DNA from: AG2 sp036493735
GTDB lineage: Bacteria; Gemmatimonadota; Gemmatimonadetes; Gemmatimonadales; Gemmatimonadaceae
Assembly (NCBI GenBank): GCA_036493735.1
Contig: DASXPH010000072.1
Location: 15,898 to 79,897 of the forward strand
Reading direction: 5' to 3'
Length of the DNA stretch: 64,000 nucleotides
Position numbers and translations under genes: made by a program. Below the pieces are notes generated by a model that was given only the letters and a program-made list of their open reading frames with translations, did not search any database and was not told where the DNA came from. Below, piece after piece: positions 26,161-36,046 of the stretch (position 1 is the stretch's first letter; every line of letters begins with the position of its first letter).

Positions 26161-27528
26161 TCACGCGGCCGTCTCCCGCGTTAGGCGATACCGCTCGATC
26201 TTCTTGTAGAGATTGGAGCGTGGCATATCCAGGGCCCGAGCCGTTTCGGAAACGTTCCAATCAAACGCGCGGAGCTTCGCAAGAAGAAAAGCGCGCTCCG
26301 CCGCGTGCTTGAACTCCTCGAAGGTGCTGCACTCGAGGAGCGATCCGAGCCCTGCCTGCTCCGCGTCGCGCTGACCGACGAGACGGACCACGTCGTCGGC
26401 CGTGATGCGCGGGCCGCTCGCCAGAATGAGCAGACGCTCGATCGTGTTCCGGAGCTCCCGAACATTCCCTGGCCAGTCGAGCTGCTGCAGGCGCTCGACG
26501 GCCTCGTTGGCGATGGTGCGCGGCGCGACCCCCTCACGCTCCGTGAGCTGGTTGAGAAAGTGCACAACGAGCAACGGGATGTCCTCTCTGCGCTCGCGGA
26601 GGGGAGGAACGTGGATCGGCACGACATTCAGTCGATAGAACAGATCTTCACGAAACCGGCCATCGGCGATCTCCTCTTCGAGCCGCTTGTTCGTCGCCGC
26701 GAGCACGCGCACATCGACCTGGGTCGGCTTCGATCCACCGATGCGCGTCACCACGCCGTCCTGCAGCACGCGTAGCACCTTCGCCTGCGCGGCGAGACTC
26801 ATGTCGCCGACTTCGTCGAGGAAGAGGGTGCCGCCATCGGCCTGCTCGAACTTGCCGGCACGATCCTGCACCGCGCCGGTGAAGGAGCCTTTCATGTGCC
26901 CGAACAACTCGCTCTCGATCAACTCGCTCGGAATCGCCGCGCAATTCACCTCGACGAATGGTCCGTCGGCGCGCTGCGACTGGCGATGAATCGCGCGCGC
27001 GACGAGCTCCTTGCCCGTTCCATTCTCGCCGGAGATCAGCACGCGTGCCGGCGATTTCGTGACGCGCTCGATCTTGTCGATAACGGCGCGAATGGCGTAT
27101 GAGCGCCCGACGATCTCGTAGCGCGACTCGATCGTTTCCCGCAGCCGCGCGTTTTCCTCGTGGAGATCCAGGTGCTGCAGCGTATTGCGCAGCGTGACGA
27201 GGATGCGATCGGTATCGAGCGGCTTCTCGAGAATGTCGTACGCCCCGAGCTGCGTCGCCTCGACCGCCGTCTGAATCGTGGCGTGCCCACTGATCATCAC
27301 GACGATCGCGCCTGGATCATGTTCCCTGATACGGCGGAGCGCCTCGAGTCCGTCGATCCCAGCCATCTTCACATCGAGGAAGACGAGATGCGGTTTCCAC
27401 TTCTCGTACTCGCTGATCCCGTCCACGGCATTCGCGACGGCATGCACCTCATACCCCTCGAACTCGAGCAGTTGGCCCAGTGCGGCGCGGATGCCCTGCT
27501 CATCATCGACGATCAGTATGCGCCTCAC
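26161..27528 (-). CDS. Sigma54-dependent response regulator, NtrX/NtrC family
   Basis: About 455 residues from GTG 27528, which has GGGAGA about seven bases upstream. The receiver domain (1-120) has LIVDDE, the phosphoacceptor Asp in VFLDVKM and MISGHATIQTAVEATQLGAY, the NtrX pattern. The AAA+ domain (about 140-370) has Walker A GENGTGKE, the sigma54-contact loop as GSFTGA instead of GAFTGA, and Walker B GGTLFLDEVGDM. A Fis-type HTH ends the protein (NVSETARALDMPRSNLYKKI). No kinase is adjacent; the NtrY-like kinase at 44.8-48.9 kb is a candidate partner. Confidence 0.92.
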   Translation of the reverse strand: MRRILIVDDEQGIRAALGQLLEFEGYEVHAVANAVDGISEYEKWKPHLVFLDVKMAGIDGLEALRRIREHDPGAIVVMISGHATIQTAVEATQLGAYDILEKPLDTDRILVTLRNTLQHLDLHEENARLRETIESRYEIVGRSYAIRAVIDKIERVTKSPARVLISGENGTGKELVARAIHRQSQRADGPFVEVNCAAIPSELIESELFGHMKGSFTGAVQDRAGKFEQADGGTLFLDEVGDMSLAAQAKVLRVLQDGVVTRIGGSKPTQVDVRVLAATNKRLEEEIADGRFREDLFYRLNVVPIHVPPLRERREDIPLLVVHFLNQLTEREGVAPRTIANEAVERLQQLDWPGNVRELRNTIERLLILASGPRITADDVVRLVGQRDAEQAGLGSLLECSTFEEFKHAAERAFLLAKLRAFDWNVSETARALDMPRSNLYKKIERYRLTRETAA

Positions 27529-27673
27529 GAGCGTCTCCCTCGCCGAGCGCGAGCACGGCACTCCTGAAGCAGAGCGAGTATTTGCATGCTGTCGCGGAAA
27601 GCTAGACGGCGGCAACGCGCGCGCAACGCGCGTGGTACCATCAGAACCGCCGAAAACCGTGCAGCAGCGCTGG

Positions 27674-28330
27674 TCATTGTGCGACCGTCTTGTACAAGGT
27701 CACCCGGCCATTCGCGATACGAACGTCGCCGAGATACTTCGGTACGACGATGGGCAATCCGTCGGGCGAGAGACCTTCGGGTCGAGAGCCGCGCTCGGTT
27801 TGGGCGAGCACTCGCGGAATCATCGCTTGCGGAAGGCTCAGGTCGCGAATCTTGATGTCCTTCACCTCGTACTCGGCGAGCTGCGGGCGGATCACGTGAA
27901 AGGTGCCACCGAACTCCATCCGCTCACGCTCGCCGAGCATGCCGGCGAGGGGCCCCAGCACCGACGTGCCCCCGAGATCCTGCAGACGCACCGAAGCGCG
28001 GATATACAAGCGATCGCCAATCACCGCCGCCTCGATACTGTCGGCCGAGGGAGGCAGCTGTTTGGCGAGCGCCTGGTACACGTACGATGCGACATCGCCC
28101 CCGGACACGTTGCCGAACACGGGTCCCGTCGGCTGGCTCAATCGGGCCAGCATCTGACGCGTTCGCTCGGCGCCCTCGGGGGTGATCCGCTCCCACACCG
28201 GTCCGGTCGTCGCAACGGGTGAGCCGCCGCTGACCCTGGCCAGCCAGCGATCGTGCGTGAGCCAAGCCACAATCGCAATGATGATGACGAGCACCAGACA
28301 TCCAAACCGTGACAGACAACCCATGCGCAT
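27674..28330 (-). CDS. Membrane-anchored protein, unknown function
   Basis: This is a 218-residue protein with a single N-terminal hydrophobic anchor (about 6-24, FGCLVLVIIIAIVAWLT). The rest is predicted extracytoplasmic and strand-rich: GDRLYIRASVRLQDLGGTS in the middle, VKDIKIRDLSLPQ later, and a C-terminal LGDVRIANGRVTLYK. I do not recognise the family with confidence. It is followed at once by thpR on the same strand. Confidence 0.65.
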   Translation of the reverse strand: MRMGCLSRFGCLVLVIIIAIVAWLTHDRWLARVSGGSPVATTGPVWERITPEGAERTRQMLARLSQPTGPVFGNVSGGDVASYVYQALAKQLPPSADSIEAAVIGDRLYIRASVRLQDLGGTSVLGPLAGMLGERERMEFGGTFHVIRPQLAEYEVKDIKIRDLSLPQAMIPRVLAQTERGSRPEGLSPDGLPIVVPKYLGDVRIANGRVTLYKTVAQ

Positions 28331-28332
28331 GA

Positions 28333-28896
28333 TCAGTCTCGAAGTGCGGATGACGCCAGGACGCGATAGGCCGAACCGGAAGCCGTCCGTTGGCTTTCCA
28401 TCAGATCGATCGAAGTGATGACAACTTCCTCAACGTACGACACGGCGCGGGCGGCGCGAGCGAGCTCGCGAAGCGTCTGCGAATCGCTCGCGCGTGGCCG
28501 CACCCGGGCGAGCGTGAGGTGAGGACGAAAGGGCTTGCCGTCGATTGGCAAGCCAAAGGACTCACAACTCGATTCCACGTCGTGATGGAGCAGCTCCAAT
28601 TTGGGCTCGGGCGTCACTCCGATCCATACGACACGAGCCCGTCGAAAGTTCGGAAATGCGCCCACGCCGCCCACCTCGACATCGACCACGCGGTTCCGCG
28701 ACGCCACATCGCGTATGGCGACCGCCACCCGCTCGGCCATATCCCGCGATTGCTCGCCGAGGAACTTGACGGTGAGATGCAGCTTGTCTTCTGCTATCCA
28801 TGACAGGCCGGGTGCAACCTCGCGCAGTGGCGCGGCGGCTTCGGTGATCGCGTGACGCACTTCCGCGGGCAGATTAACCGCGAGGAAGAGTCGCAC
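28333..28896 (-). CDS. thpR: RNA 2',3'-cyclic phosphodiesterase (2'-5' RNA ligase family)
   Basis: This is a 187-residue protein from GTG 28896, starting RLFLAVNLPAEVRHAI. Both family HxTx catalytic motifs are present: HLTVKFLGE (about 39) and HLTLARVRP (about 125). The family opens 2',3'-cyclic phosphates and shows ligase activity in vitro. It overlaps the preceding small gene by 23 bp and has no Shine-Dalgarno of its own, so coupling is likely. The gene ends 2 bp before the membrane-anchored gene begins. Confidence 0.88.
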   Translation of the reverse strand: MRLFLAVNLPAEVRHAITEAAAPLREVAPGLSWIAEDKLHLTVKFLGEQSRDMAERVAVAIRDVASRNRVVDVEVGGVGAFPNFRRARVVWIGVTPEPKLELLHHDVESSCESFGLPIDGKPFRPHLTLARVRPRASDSQTLRELARAARAVSYVEEVVITSIDLMESQRTASGSAYRVLASSALRD

Positions 28897-29119
28897 GCGC
28901 GTCGGGAGGCTGTTCTGGCTCGCGCAGCTCGACCGCGAGGTGCGAGAAACCGTGTGCGCGGGCCAATTCAATGGCGCGCCGCCTGATGTCCTCGAGCTCC
29001 AGTCGCCGATCCCCAAGCTCCGGGACGACGACCGCGAGCGCGTCGTAGGCCTCCACGCTACATCGGAGGCCCAGCCCCCGAAGGGCGCGCTCCAGATCCT
29101 CGCGGGAGCGAATGCTCAC
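28874..29119 (-). CDS. Small protein of unknown function between larE and thpR
   Basis: This is an 81-residue protein with a helical N-terminus (SREDLERALRGLGLRCSVEA), then DALAVVVPELG and a helix ELEDIRRRAIELARAHG. Its ATG overlaps the larE stop (ATGA) and its end overlaps the thpR start, which supports a real, coupled gene. No family is recognised. Confidence 0.5.
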   Translation of the reverse strand: MSIRSREDLERALRGLGLRCSVEAYDALAVVVPELGDRRLELEDIRRRAIELARAHGFSHLAVELREPEQPPDARATLPRG

Positions 29120-30006
29120 GCGGCCGGCGCCTCGCTCGCTTCGCCAGCCGGCGCATCCAGGACTACGCCGCCGAGCACATTCAGGGATCCGGAGCGAAAG
29201 CCACGCAGATCGATCGCGACGCGCCGGAACCCCGCCGCGATCACCGCGGCCCGCACTTTCGCCGCCGCATCAGGGACCAGCCAGCCAGCGACATCGTTAG
29301 GCGCGAGCTCGATCCGCGCGAGGTCGCCGTGAAAGCGGACGCGCAGATCGCCGGCGATACCTAACGAGCGCAGCGCCGCCTCGGCGCGCTCGATCTGCCG
29401 TAGCCGCTCCGAGGTGACCGCCGTGCCGTACGGTATGCGGGAGGACAGGCAGGGTGCCGAGGGCTGCCGCCACGTTGGAATCCCCCGCGCGCGCGACAGT
29501 GCTCGGATGTCGGCTTTGGTGAACCCGAGCTCGGCGAGCGGGGAGAGAATTCCCTGCTCTCGCGCCGCCTGAGCGCCGGGTCTGTAGTCGCCAAGGTCGT
29601 CGGCGTTGGTGCCGTCGACGACACAGGCCAGCCCGCGCTCCACCGCCAGCGGCGAAAGCCGCGACCAGAGCTCACTCTTGCAGAAATAGCAGCGATTGGT
29701 CGGATTCGCGGCGTAGCGGGGATCGGCGAGCTCGCTCGTCTCGATCTCCAGTATCGGCACACCGAACTGTCGGGCAACGCTTCGCGCGGTCGCCCACTGT
29801 GCGTCCGGATACGACGCGCTCCTGCCGATTACGGCGAGCACGTTCGGCGCGCCGAGGACGTCCACCGCGGCGCAAGCGAGATATGCCGAATCGACGCCCC
29901 CGCTGAAGCCGACGAGCACCGAACCACGGGCGCAGAGCCACTCCGCCAATCGTTGCTCCGTCTCGTTGATCCATCGCGCATCAGTGCGAACCAGTGCCTG
30001 CGTCAT
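29116..30006 (-). CDS. larE: ATP-dependent sacrificial sulfur transferase LarE
   Basis: This is a 296-residue PP-loop enzyme that, in lactate racemase assembly, donates the sulfur of one of its own Cys residues to the nickel-pincer cofactor. It has the PP-loop VGFSGGVDSAYLA (about 32), NRCYFCKSELW (about 100), VVDGTNADDLGDYRPG (about 130) and the sacrificial Cys in APCLSSRIPYG (about 173). No larA, larB or larC is nearby, so it may serve a distant locus or another sulfuration. The start is ATG at 30006. Confidence 0.9.
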   Translation of the reverse strand: MTQALVRTDARWINETEQRLAEWLCARGSVLVGFSGGVDSAYLACAAVDVLGAPNVLAVIGRSASYPDAQWATARSVARQFGVPILEIETSELADPRYAANPTNRCYFCKSELWSRLSPLAVERGLACVVDGTNADDLGDYRPGAQAAREQGILSPLAELGFTKADIRALSRARGIPTWRQPSAPCLSSRIPYGTAVTSERLRQIERAEAALRSLGIAGDLRVRFHGDLARIELAPNDVAGWLVPDAAAKVRAAVIAAGFRRVAIDLRGFRSGSLNVLGGVVLDAPAGEASEAPAA

Positions 30007-30106
30007 GCCCGAAACGTAGTAGCGACGGAAAATCGTCGGCAGGGTCGAGCGACCACGCCTGCGCGCGGCACTGGGAGAAGAGTCCCGACTCGGCTATCGT
30101 CGGAGC

Positions 30107-31699
30107 ATGCGAAATTCCCTCCTTCTCTGCTCGCTTGCCGCCGCTTCGCTCGCGCTCGCGACGCGCCGCGCGACTGCTCAGGACAATCCCACTGGCGATC
30201 CTGTCGTCCAACGCATCTATGTCGAGGGTATGCAGCGCTCTCAGGCGAGTCGTCTCGCCCAGGTGCTGATGGACTCCATCGGTCCACGACTCACAGGCTC
30301 TCCGGCCAACCGTGCCGCCAACGACTGGCTCTTGCGCACCTACAAGTCTTGGGGGATCGATGCGAAGAACGAGCAATACGGTACCTGGCGCGACTGGACG
30401 CGCGGCCCTAGTGGGCTCGCGCTTGTCGCGCCGCGCACGCGCGTGCTCGAAGCGACGATCCACGCCTGGAGCGCCGCGACCCCGCGCGGTGGCGTGACGG
30501 CGGACGTCGTCATTCTTCCGACCGCGACAGAATTGCGCGATAGCAGCGGCTTTGCCCGGTGGCTCGCTGATGCAAAGGGGAAGCTCGTGCTGGCGAGCAT
30601 GCCCCAACCGACATGCCGCCCCGATTCAGACGTGCGGTCCTGGGCCGACAGCGGCGTTTATCACCACGCGGTGGCACTGAGAGACAGCGCGACAGCGGAG
30701 TGGGCGTCACGCCTGAGCGTCGCGCATCTGAATCCACGCACGCTGCCCGCACAGCTGGAACGCGCTGGTGTCGCGGGCATCCTGACGAATTCCTGGTCGC
30801 GCGGCTGGGGCGTGGACAAGATCCAGTCGGCTCGCGTAAGCGCCGTGCCGAGCTTCGACGTCTCATGCGAGGACTACGGGTTGCTCGCTCGACTCGCGAC
30901 AAACGGTCAGCATCCCCGCGTGCATGCGCAGGCCGACGCGACACTGGCGGCCGCGGAATCGCCCGTCTTCAACACGATCGCGCGCATCGAAGGGATCGAG
31001 AAGCCTAACGAGTACGTCATGCTCTCGGCGCACCTCGATTCCTGGGACTCAGGTAGTGGCGCGACCGACAACGGGACGGGCACGATCACCATGCTCGAGG
31101 CGATGCGCATTCTGAAGGCGGCGTATCCGCGTCCCAAACGCACAATTCTGGTGGGCCACTGGAGCGGCGAGGAGGAAGGCGACATCGGCTCGGGGGCCTT
31201 CGCCACGGATCACCCCGAAATCGTCAAGGGTTTGCAGGCGCTCTTCAATCAGGATAACGGCACGGGCGAGATCGACACGGTACAGACGAATGGCTTCGTC
31301 GATGCCGCGCCGGCCCTGGCGCGCTGGATGGCGCGGATGCCCGCCGACCTCACGAAGAACATCACCCTCATGCTCCCCGGCGTGGCGCATGACGAGAGCA
31401 CGGACAGCGACGCCTTCGACTGCCGTGAAGCGCCCGCGTTCTTTCTGACCTCGTCCGATTGGTCGTACACGGATTACACCTGGCACACGAACCGCGACAC
31501 GTACGACAAGGTGAACTTCGACGAGGTGAAGCGGAATGCGACGCTCGTCGCGATGTTCGCGTATCAGGCGTCGGAAGATCCGGCAACGGTGTCGCGCGCG
31601 CGCCGCGTTCCACCGACGGATCCGCGTACAGGTCAGCCAACGCGTGTTCCCGCGTGCGACGCGGTGCCGCGAAGTTGGGCCGCGAGCCAGCGTCGGTGA
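30107..31699 (+). CDS. Secreted M28-family zinc aminopeptidase
   Basis: This is a 530-residue protein with a signal peptide (about 1-25, ending RATAQD). A PA-like insert (about 150-260) lies within the peptidase. The M28 metal motifs are LSAHLDSWDSGSGATDNGTG (His and bridging Asp, about 310), GEEEGDIGS (catalytic Glu pair, about 350) and a late HTNRDTYDKV (last His, about 467). It is likely a periplasmic or exported aminopeptidase or carboxypeptidase. It diverges from larE across a 100-bp gap with no obvious promoter, and converges on comM. Confidence 0.9.
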   Translation: MRNSLLLCSLAAASLALATRRATAQDNPTGDPVVQRIYVEGMQRSQASRLAQVLMDSIGPRLTGSPANRAANDWLLRTYKSWGIDAKNEQYGTWRDWTRGPSGLALVAPRTRVLEATIHAWSAATPRGGVTADVVILPTATELRDSSGFARWLADAKGKLVLASMPQPTCRPDSDVRSWADSGVYHHAVALRDSATAEWASRLSVAHLNPRTLPAQLERAGVAGILTNSWSRGWGVDKIQSARVSAVPSFDVSCEDYGLLARLATNGQHPRVHAQADATLAAAESPVFNTIARIEGIEKPNEYVMLSAHLDSWDSGSGATDNGTGTITMLEAMRILKAAYPRPKRTILVGHWSGEEEGDIGSGAFATDHPEIVKGLQALFNQDNGTGEIDTVQTNGFVDAAPALARWMARMPADLTKNITLMLPGVAHDESTDSDAFDCREAPAFFLTSSDWSYTDYTWHTNRDTYDKVNFDEVKRNATLVAMFAYQASEDPATVSRARRVPPTDPRTGQPTRVPACDAVPRSWAASQRR

Positions 31700-31738
31700 T
31701 CTCCTTCGGCAGCGCGGCTCCGGATCTAGCGTCGCTGC

Positions 31739-33292
31739 TCACGCCGAGCGAGCGGCCGGCTCGTCCTGCTCGCGTCCGGTCATCGCGCGAAAGCGCAGCG
31801 CCTCGGCGACGTGCGACGATCGCGTGACCTCGTCCTCCGAAAGATCGGCGATCGTGCGCGCGACGCGGAGCACGCGGTGGAATGCGCGCGCCGACAACCC
31901 GAGCCGCTCCGCCGCCACGGCAAGCAGCTCGCGTGCATCGGCATCGATCGGTGTGGACGTCTGCAGCCAACGTCCCGGTGTACGGCCGTTGGCCTGCGGC
32001 CACCCAAGACCGGCGTAGCGTTCGCGCTGCAAGGCGCGAGCGCGCTCGACGCGGAGCCGTGCCATGGCGGAGCAGGCGCCCTCGTCAGGCGCCGCCAATT
32101 GCCTGATGGGTACCGCTTTGACGGTGACGTTGAGATCGATGCGATCGACCAGCGGGCCCGAAAGCCGAGCACGATAGCGTAGAACCTCGCCGAAGGCACA
32201 CGTGCAACGCTGCGTTGGATCGCCCGAACGGCCGCAGGGACACGGGTTCATGGCCCCGACCAGGGTGAAGCGCGCCGGGTAGCACACGCTGCCCGCAGCA
32301 CGCGCGATGACAACATGGCCGTCTTCCAGCGGTTGCCGCATAGCGTCCAGCGTGTGGCGCGGAAACTCCAGCATCTCGTCGAGAAAGAGCACACCCAGGT
32401 GCGCCAGGCTTACCTCCCCGGGACGCGGCGGTGTTCCGCCACCCACGAGCCCCGCCGTCGAGATTGTGTGATGCGGAGCCCGAAAGGGACGCAGCGGCGC
32501 AGGTGCCTTTTCGGCAACGAGCAGACCGGCAACCGAGTGCACTGCGATGAGCTCCAGCACCTCGCTCTCGCTGAGCGCAGGAAGCAGCCCAGGCATGCAA
32601 CGCGCCAACATCGTCTTGCCCGCGCCCGGCGGACCCACGAGCAGAAGGCCGTGATCTCCCGCCGCGGCGATCTCGAGCGCGCGCTTCGCGGCTTCCTGAC
32701 CGACCACTTCGCGAAGATCCGGGACTTCGGCGAGCGTGATCGGGACGTTAGGCGCGACCTCGGGTTCGACGAGACTCCGGCCCCGTAGCTGTGTCACGAG
32801 CTCTCTCAACGAGCGGGGAGCGGCGAGCCGAGCGTCGCCGACGAGTTGGGCTTCGCGCACGTTACCGGGCGGCACAACCAAGGTGATGGAGGGATCCCGC
32901 GCGACGAGGCGCGTAACCGGGAGCACTCCGCGCACGGGACGAATCGACCCGTCGAGCGCGAGCTCGCCGACGGCGGCGATGCGGTCCACGCTCTCCGCCG
33001 CGAGTTGGCCCGTGGCGACGAGCACGCCTAACGCGATCGGCAAGTCGAAGCCGGTTCCATCTTTCCGGCGATCAGCGGGCGCCAGATTCACCGTCGTCCG
33101 CCTTGGTGGAAGCTCGAGACCGGAGTTCACGATGGCCGCGGAGACGCGCTCGCGACTCTCCTTTACCGAGCCGGCGGGTAAGCCGACAATCGCGAACTGC
33201 GGGAGGCCGCGGGCGCAGTCCACCTCCACCGACACATCGTACGCGTCGATGCCGATGACCGCGGCAGAATGAATCGTCGCCAGCACGAGCAC
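31739..33292 (-). CDS. comM: YifB/ComM-family Mg chelatase-like AAA+ ATPase
   Basis: This is a 517-residue protein. The N-terminal domain (about 5-170, VEVDCARGLPQFAIVGLP) is followed by an AAA+ core with LLLVGPPGAGKTMLAR (about 215), FRAPHHTISTAGLVGGG, Walker B LGVLFLDEMLEFPR, and the Cys cluster NPCPCGRSGDPTQRCTC. In Haemophilus and Vibrio, ComM is a branch-migration helicase used in natural transformation. Its presence is compatible with competence but does not prove it, since the family is widespread. Confidence 0.93.
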   Translation of the reverse strand: MLVLATIHSAAVIGIDAYDVSVEVDCARGLPQFAIVGLPAGSVKESRERVSAAIVNSGLELPPRRTTVNLAPADRRKDGTGFDLPIALGVLVATGQLAAESVDRIAAVGELALDGSIRPVRGVLPVTRLVARDPSITLVVPPGNVREAQLVGDARLAAPRSLRELVTQLRGRSLVEPEVAPNVPITLAEVPDLREVVGQEAAKRALEIAAAGDHGLLLVGPPGAGKTMLARCMPGLLPALSESEVLELIAVHSVAGLLVAEKAPAPLRPFRAPHHTISTAGLVGGGTPPRPGEVSLAHLGVLFLDEMLEFPRHTLDAMRQPLEDGHVVIARAAGSVCYPARFTLVGAMNPCPCGRSGDPTQRCTCAFGEVLRYRARLSGPLVDRIDLNVTVKAVPIRQLAAPDEGACSAMARLRVERARALQRERYAGLGWPQANGRTPGRWLQTSTPIDADARELLAVAAERLGLSARAFHRVLRVARTIADLSEDEVTRSSHVAEALRFRAMTGREQDEPAARSA

Positions 33293-33435
33293 GACGCTAG
33301 TCGCCTCGATCCCGCCCTACTTCATCGTTCCATCGCACGCAGAATCGACCGAGCCCGCGGTCCGTCCCGACCCGTTCGCTTCGACGCGACGCTGTGACTC
33401 GCGCCGCCGTTGACAGTCGTTCAGGAGTCCATAAA

Positions 33436-36036
33436 ATGCCGCCACCTCGTGGCCCCCGTCTCGCCGTGCCGTCTTTCTTCCTTCAGCAGCCGCTTCGCCG
33501 CAAGCTGCCACTCCTGATCTCCGCGCTCGTCTTCGTGGTCGTGGCGGCGCTTTCCGGCTTCGGTTACAAGCAAGTCGAGGGGGCGATGATCTCGGCCACG
33601 GGCCAGCGCGTCGCGAACGCTGCGCAACAGGTCGGCGGCATGCTCCACGAGTCGGTCTTGAACCTGCGGACCGGCGCGCACCAGATGGCCGCGGATACGG
33701 CCGTCGTGCGATTCATGCGAACGAGTGCCGCGCAGAGCGCCGGCGTCGAACGCGTGTTCAGCAACGACCTCGCCCACACGCCGCAACTCATTCAACGGTC
33801 CCTGTGGACACGAAGCGGAAAGCTTCGCTATCAGCTCCGACCGGGGGCGTTCACGCCTGGCGACTTTCCACATGCGCCGGTGGGTCCGCACATCTCCGCG
33901 GACGCTCGAGCGTGGATGGGCGCTTTGCGGCTCACGGGCGACACGATCTCCTACGACGTCGTCTCGTGCGTGATCGCCGGATCGGACACGTTAGGCTATT
34001 TCGTCGAAACGCGCCGACTGCCCAACCAGTCGGTGAGTTTCTTGCGCGACATCGTGGGCACCAACGCCACCCTGCTGCTGGGCAACTCCGACGGCACCTT
34101 CTGGACGGATCTCAAGGGCCGCGCGGAGCCGCCACCGATGGCCCAGCCCCTCGATACGCCATTCCAGTACTCTCGCAACGGCACCGCGATGGTCGCGGCG
34201 ATCGATGCCGTGCCGGCCTCGCCATGGCTCGTGACGATCGAGATTCCGAAGTACGCGGCGGTCGCGCCCGCGCGTCAGTTCCTGTATGACGCCAGCATCA
34301 TCGCGCTACTCATGATAGCGCTCGGCGCGATAGCGGCGTGGGCGCTGAGCCGTTCGATCACCGGTCCGCTGGACGACATCTCGCGGGCGGCGGAGGGTAT
34401 CGCCCAGGGCGACTACACGCGTCGCGCGAAGGTCTCGAGCAACGACGAGCTGGGGCGGTTGGCGCAGTCCTTCGACGCGATGGCCACGCGCGTCGAGGCC
34501 GCGGTGCTCGAACAGGAAAAGGCGTTCAAGCTGCTGGACGTGGTGTTGAACAGCGCGCCGGTCGGCTTCGCGCTGCTCGACCGTGATTTGCGATACCTGC
34601 GCGTCAATGAAGCGCTGGCCCAGCTCAATGGACATCCGGCGGCGAAACACTTCGGCCGGCCCGTCGGCGAGCTGCAGCCGGAGCTCGGCGACGATCGCAA
34701 GGCGATGCTTCAGCGGGTGCTCGACGAACGGCGTTCGATCGTGGACGTCGATCTGCTCCGCCCCGGTGAACGACGGGGCGCGATTGAGCGGCAGCTGCGA
34801 GCGATCTTCTTCCCGGTGGCCGTCGGCGACGGACCGCCGTTAGGCATCGGCATGTTCCTCGCCGAGACGACCGAGCGGCGCGGGCTGGAAGCGCAGCTCC
34901 AGCAGGCACAGAAGATGGAAGCCGTCGGTCAGCTGGCCGGAGGCATCGCGCATGACTTCAACAATCTGCTCACCGTCATCACGAGCTACGGCGCGATGGT
35001 GATGGCAGACCTGCCCCGCGAGAGCCCCCACGCCGCCGACGTTCAGGAAATACTCAACGCGGCGAACCGCGCGTCGAGCCTCACGCGCCAGCTGCTCGCG
35101 TTCAGCCGGCGCCAGGTGCTGCAGCCACACGTCCTCGACCTCAATGCGCTGACGGGCGATCTCGAGAAAATGCTCCGGCGGCTGCTGCGCGAAGACATCC
35201 AGCTCGTCACGCGGTTCGATCCGCAGCTCGCCCTCGTCAACGCCGACGCGGGACAGCTCGAGCAGGTGATCGTCAACCTCGTCGTGAACGCACGCGACGC
35301 TATGCCGCGCGGCGGTCGGATATCGGTCGAGACGTCGAACGTGACCCTCGGTGAGGGCTATGCGCCGATGCACGCGAACGCCAATCCAGGCCCCTACGTA
35401 CTCCTCACGGTGAGCGACACGGGAAAGGGAATCGACAAGGCGACGCAAGCACACATCTTCGAGCCCTTCTTCACCACCAAACCCGTCGGTCAGGGCACGG
35501 GCCTGGGCCTCTCCACGGTCTATGGCATTGTGAAGCAGAGCGGCGGCTATGTGTGGGTCTACAGCGAAATCGATCGCGGAACGATCTTCAAGATCTACCT
35601 GCCCGCGGTCTCAGCAGCCCCGAAATCCATGGACGCCGAGCGCGACGCGAACGCGTCGCTCCCCGGCACGCCGGAGCGCATCCTCCTCGTCGAAGACGAA
35701 CCTAACGTGAGGCGAATCGCGCGACGCATTCTCGAGCGCAATGGCTACATCGTCCTCGAGGCCTCCAACGGAGCCGAGGCGCTGCGTGTGCTCGAGCGGC
35801 GACAGGAGCCGATCGCGCTCGTTCTCACCGATCTCGTGATGCCCGAAATGGGTGGTAAGGAGCTGGCGTCGCGACTCCGCAACGTGAGTCCGACATCCCG
35901 CGTGCTCTTCATGTCCGGCTACACCGAGGATGCGGTGCTGCGTCAGAGCGTGATGGAGCCCGGCGCGATGTTTCTCGACAAGCCCTTCACCTTCGATACG
36001 TTGATTCGAAAGGTTCGCGAAGCGCTCGTGGCGTAA
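33436..36036 (+). CDS. Hybrid sensor histidine kinase with C-terminal receiver
   Basis: About 866 residues from ATG 33436 (AGGAG nine bases upstream). Order: TM1 (about 24-46), a periplasmic Cache-like sensor, TM2 (about 288-308), HAMP, PAS (about 365-490), HisKA with phospho-His in GGIAHDFNNLL, HATPase (NLVVNARDAMP; DTGKGI; GTGLGLSTVYGIVKQSGG), and a receiver (LLVEDEPNVRRIARRILE; acceptor Asp in VLTDLVMPEMGG). The HDFNN box marks the NtrB-like hybrid kinases common in environmental bacteria. The stimulus is unknown. Confidence 0.93.
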   Translation: MPPPRGPRLAVPSFFLQQPLRRKLPLLISALVFVVVAALSGFGYKQVEGAMISATGQRVANAAQQVGGMLHESVLNLRTGAHQMAADTAVVRFMRTSAAQSAGVERVFSNDLAHTPQLIQRSLWTRSGKLRYQLRPGAFTPGDFPHAPVGPHISADARAWMGALRLTGDTISYDVVSCVIAGSDTLGYFVETRRLPNQSVSFLRDIVGTNATLLLGNSDGTFWTDLKGRAEPPPMAQPLDTPFQYSRNGTAMVAAIDAVPASPWLVTIEIPKYAAVAPARQFLYDASIIALLMIALGAIAAWALSRSITGPLDDISRAAEGIAQGDYTRRAKVSSNDELGRLAQSFDAMATRVEAAVLEQEKAFKLLDVVLNSAPVGFALLDRDLRYLRVNEALAQLNGHPAAKHFGRPVGELQPELGDDRKAMLQRVLDERRSIVDVDLLRPGERRGAIERQLRAIFFPVAVGDGPPLGIGMFLAETTERRGLEAQLQQAQKMEAVGQLAGGIAHDFNNLLTVITSYGAMVMADLPRESPHAADVQEILNAANRASSLTRQLLAFSRRQVLQPHVLDLNALTGDLEKMLRRLLREDIQLVTRFDPQLALVNADAGQLEQVIVNLVVNARDAMPRGGRISVETSNVTLGEGYAPMHANANPGPYVLLTVSDTGKGIDKATQAHIFEPFFTTKPVGQGTGLGLSTVYGIVKQSGGYVWVYSEIDRGTIFKIYLPAVSAAPKSMDAERDANASLPGTPERILLVEDEPNVRRIARRILERNGYIVLEASNGAEALRVLERRQEPIALVLTDLVMPEMGGKELASRLRNVSPTSRVLFMSGYTEDAVLRQSVMEPGAMFLDKPFTFDTLIRKVREALVA

Positions 36037-36046
36037 GTCGGTGACC

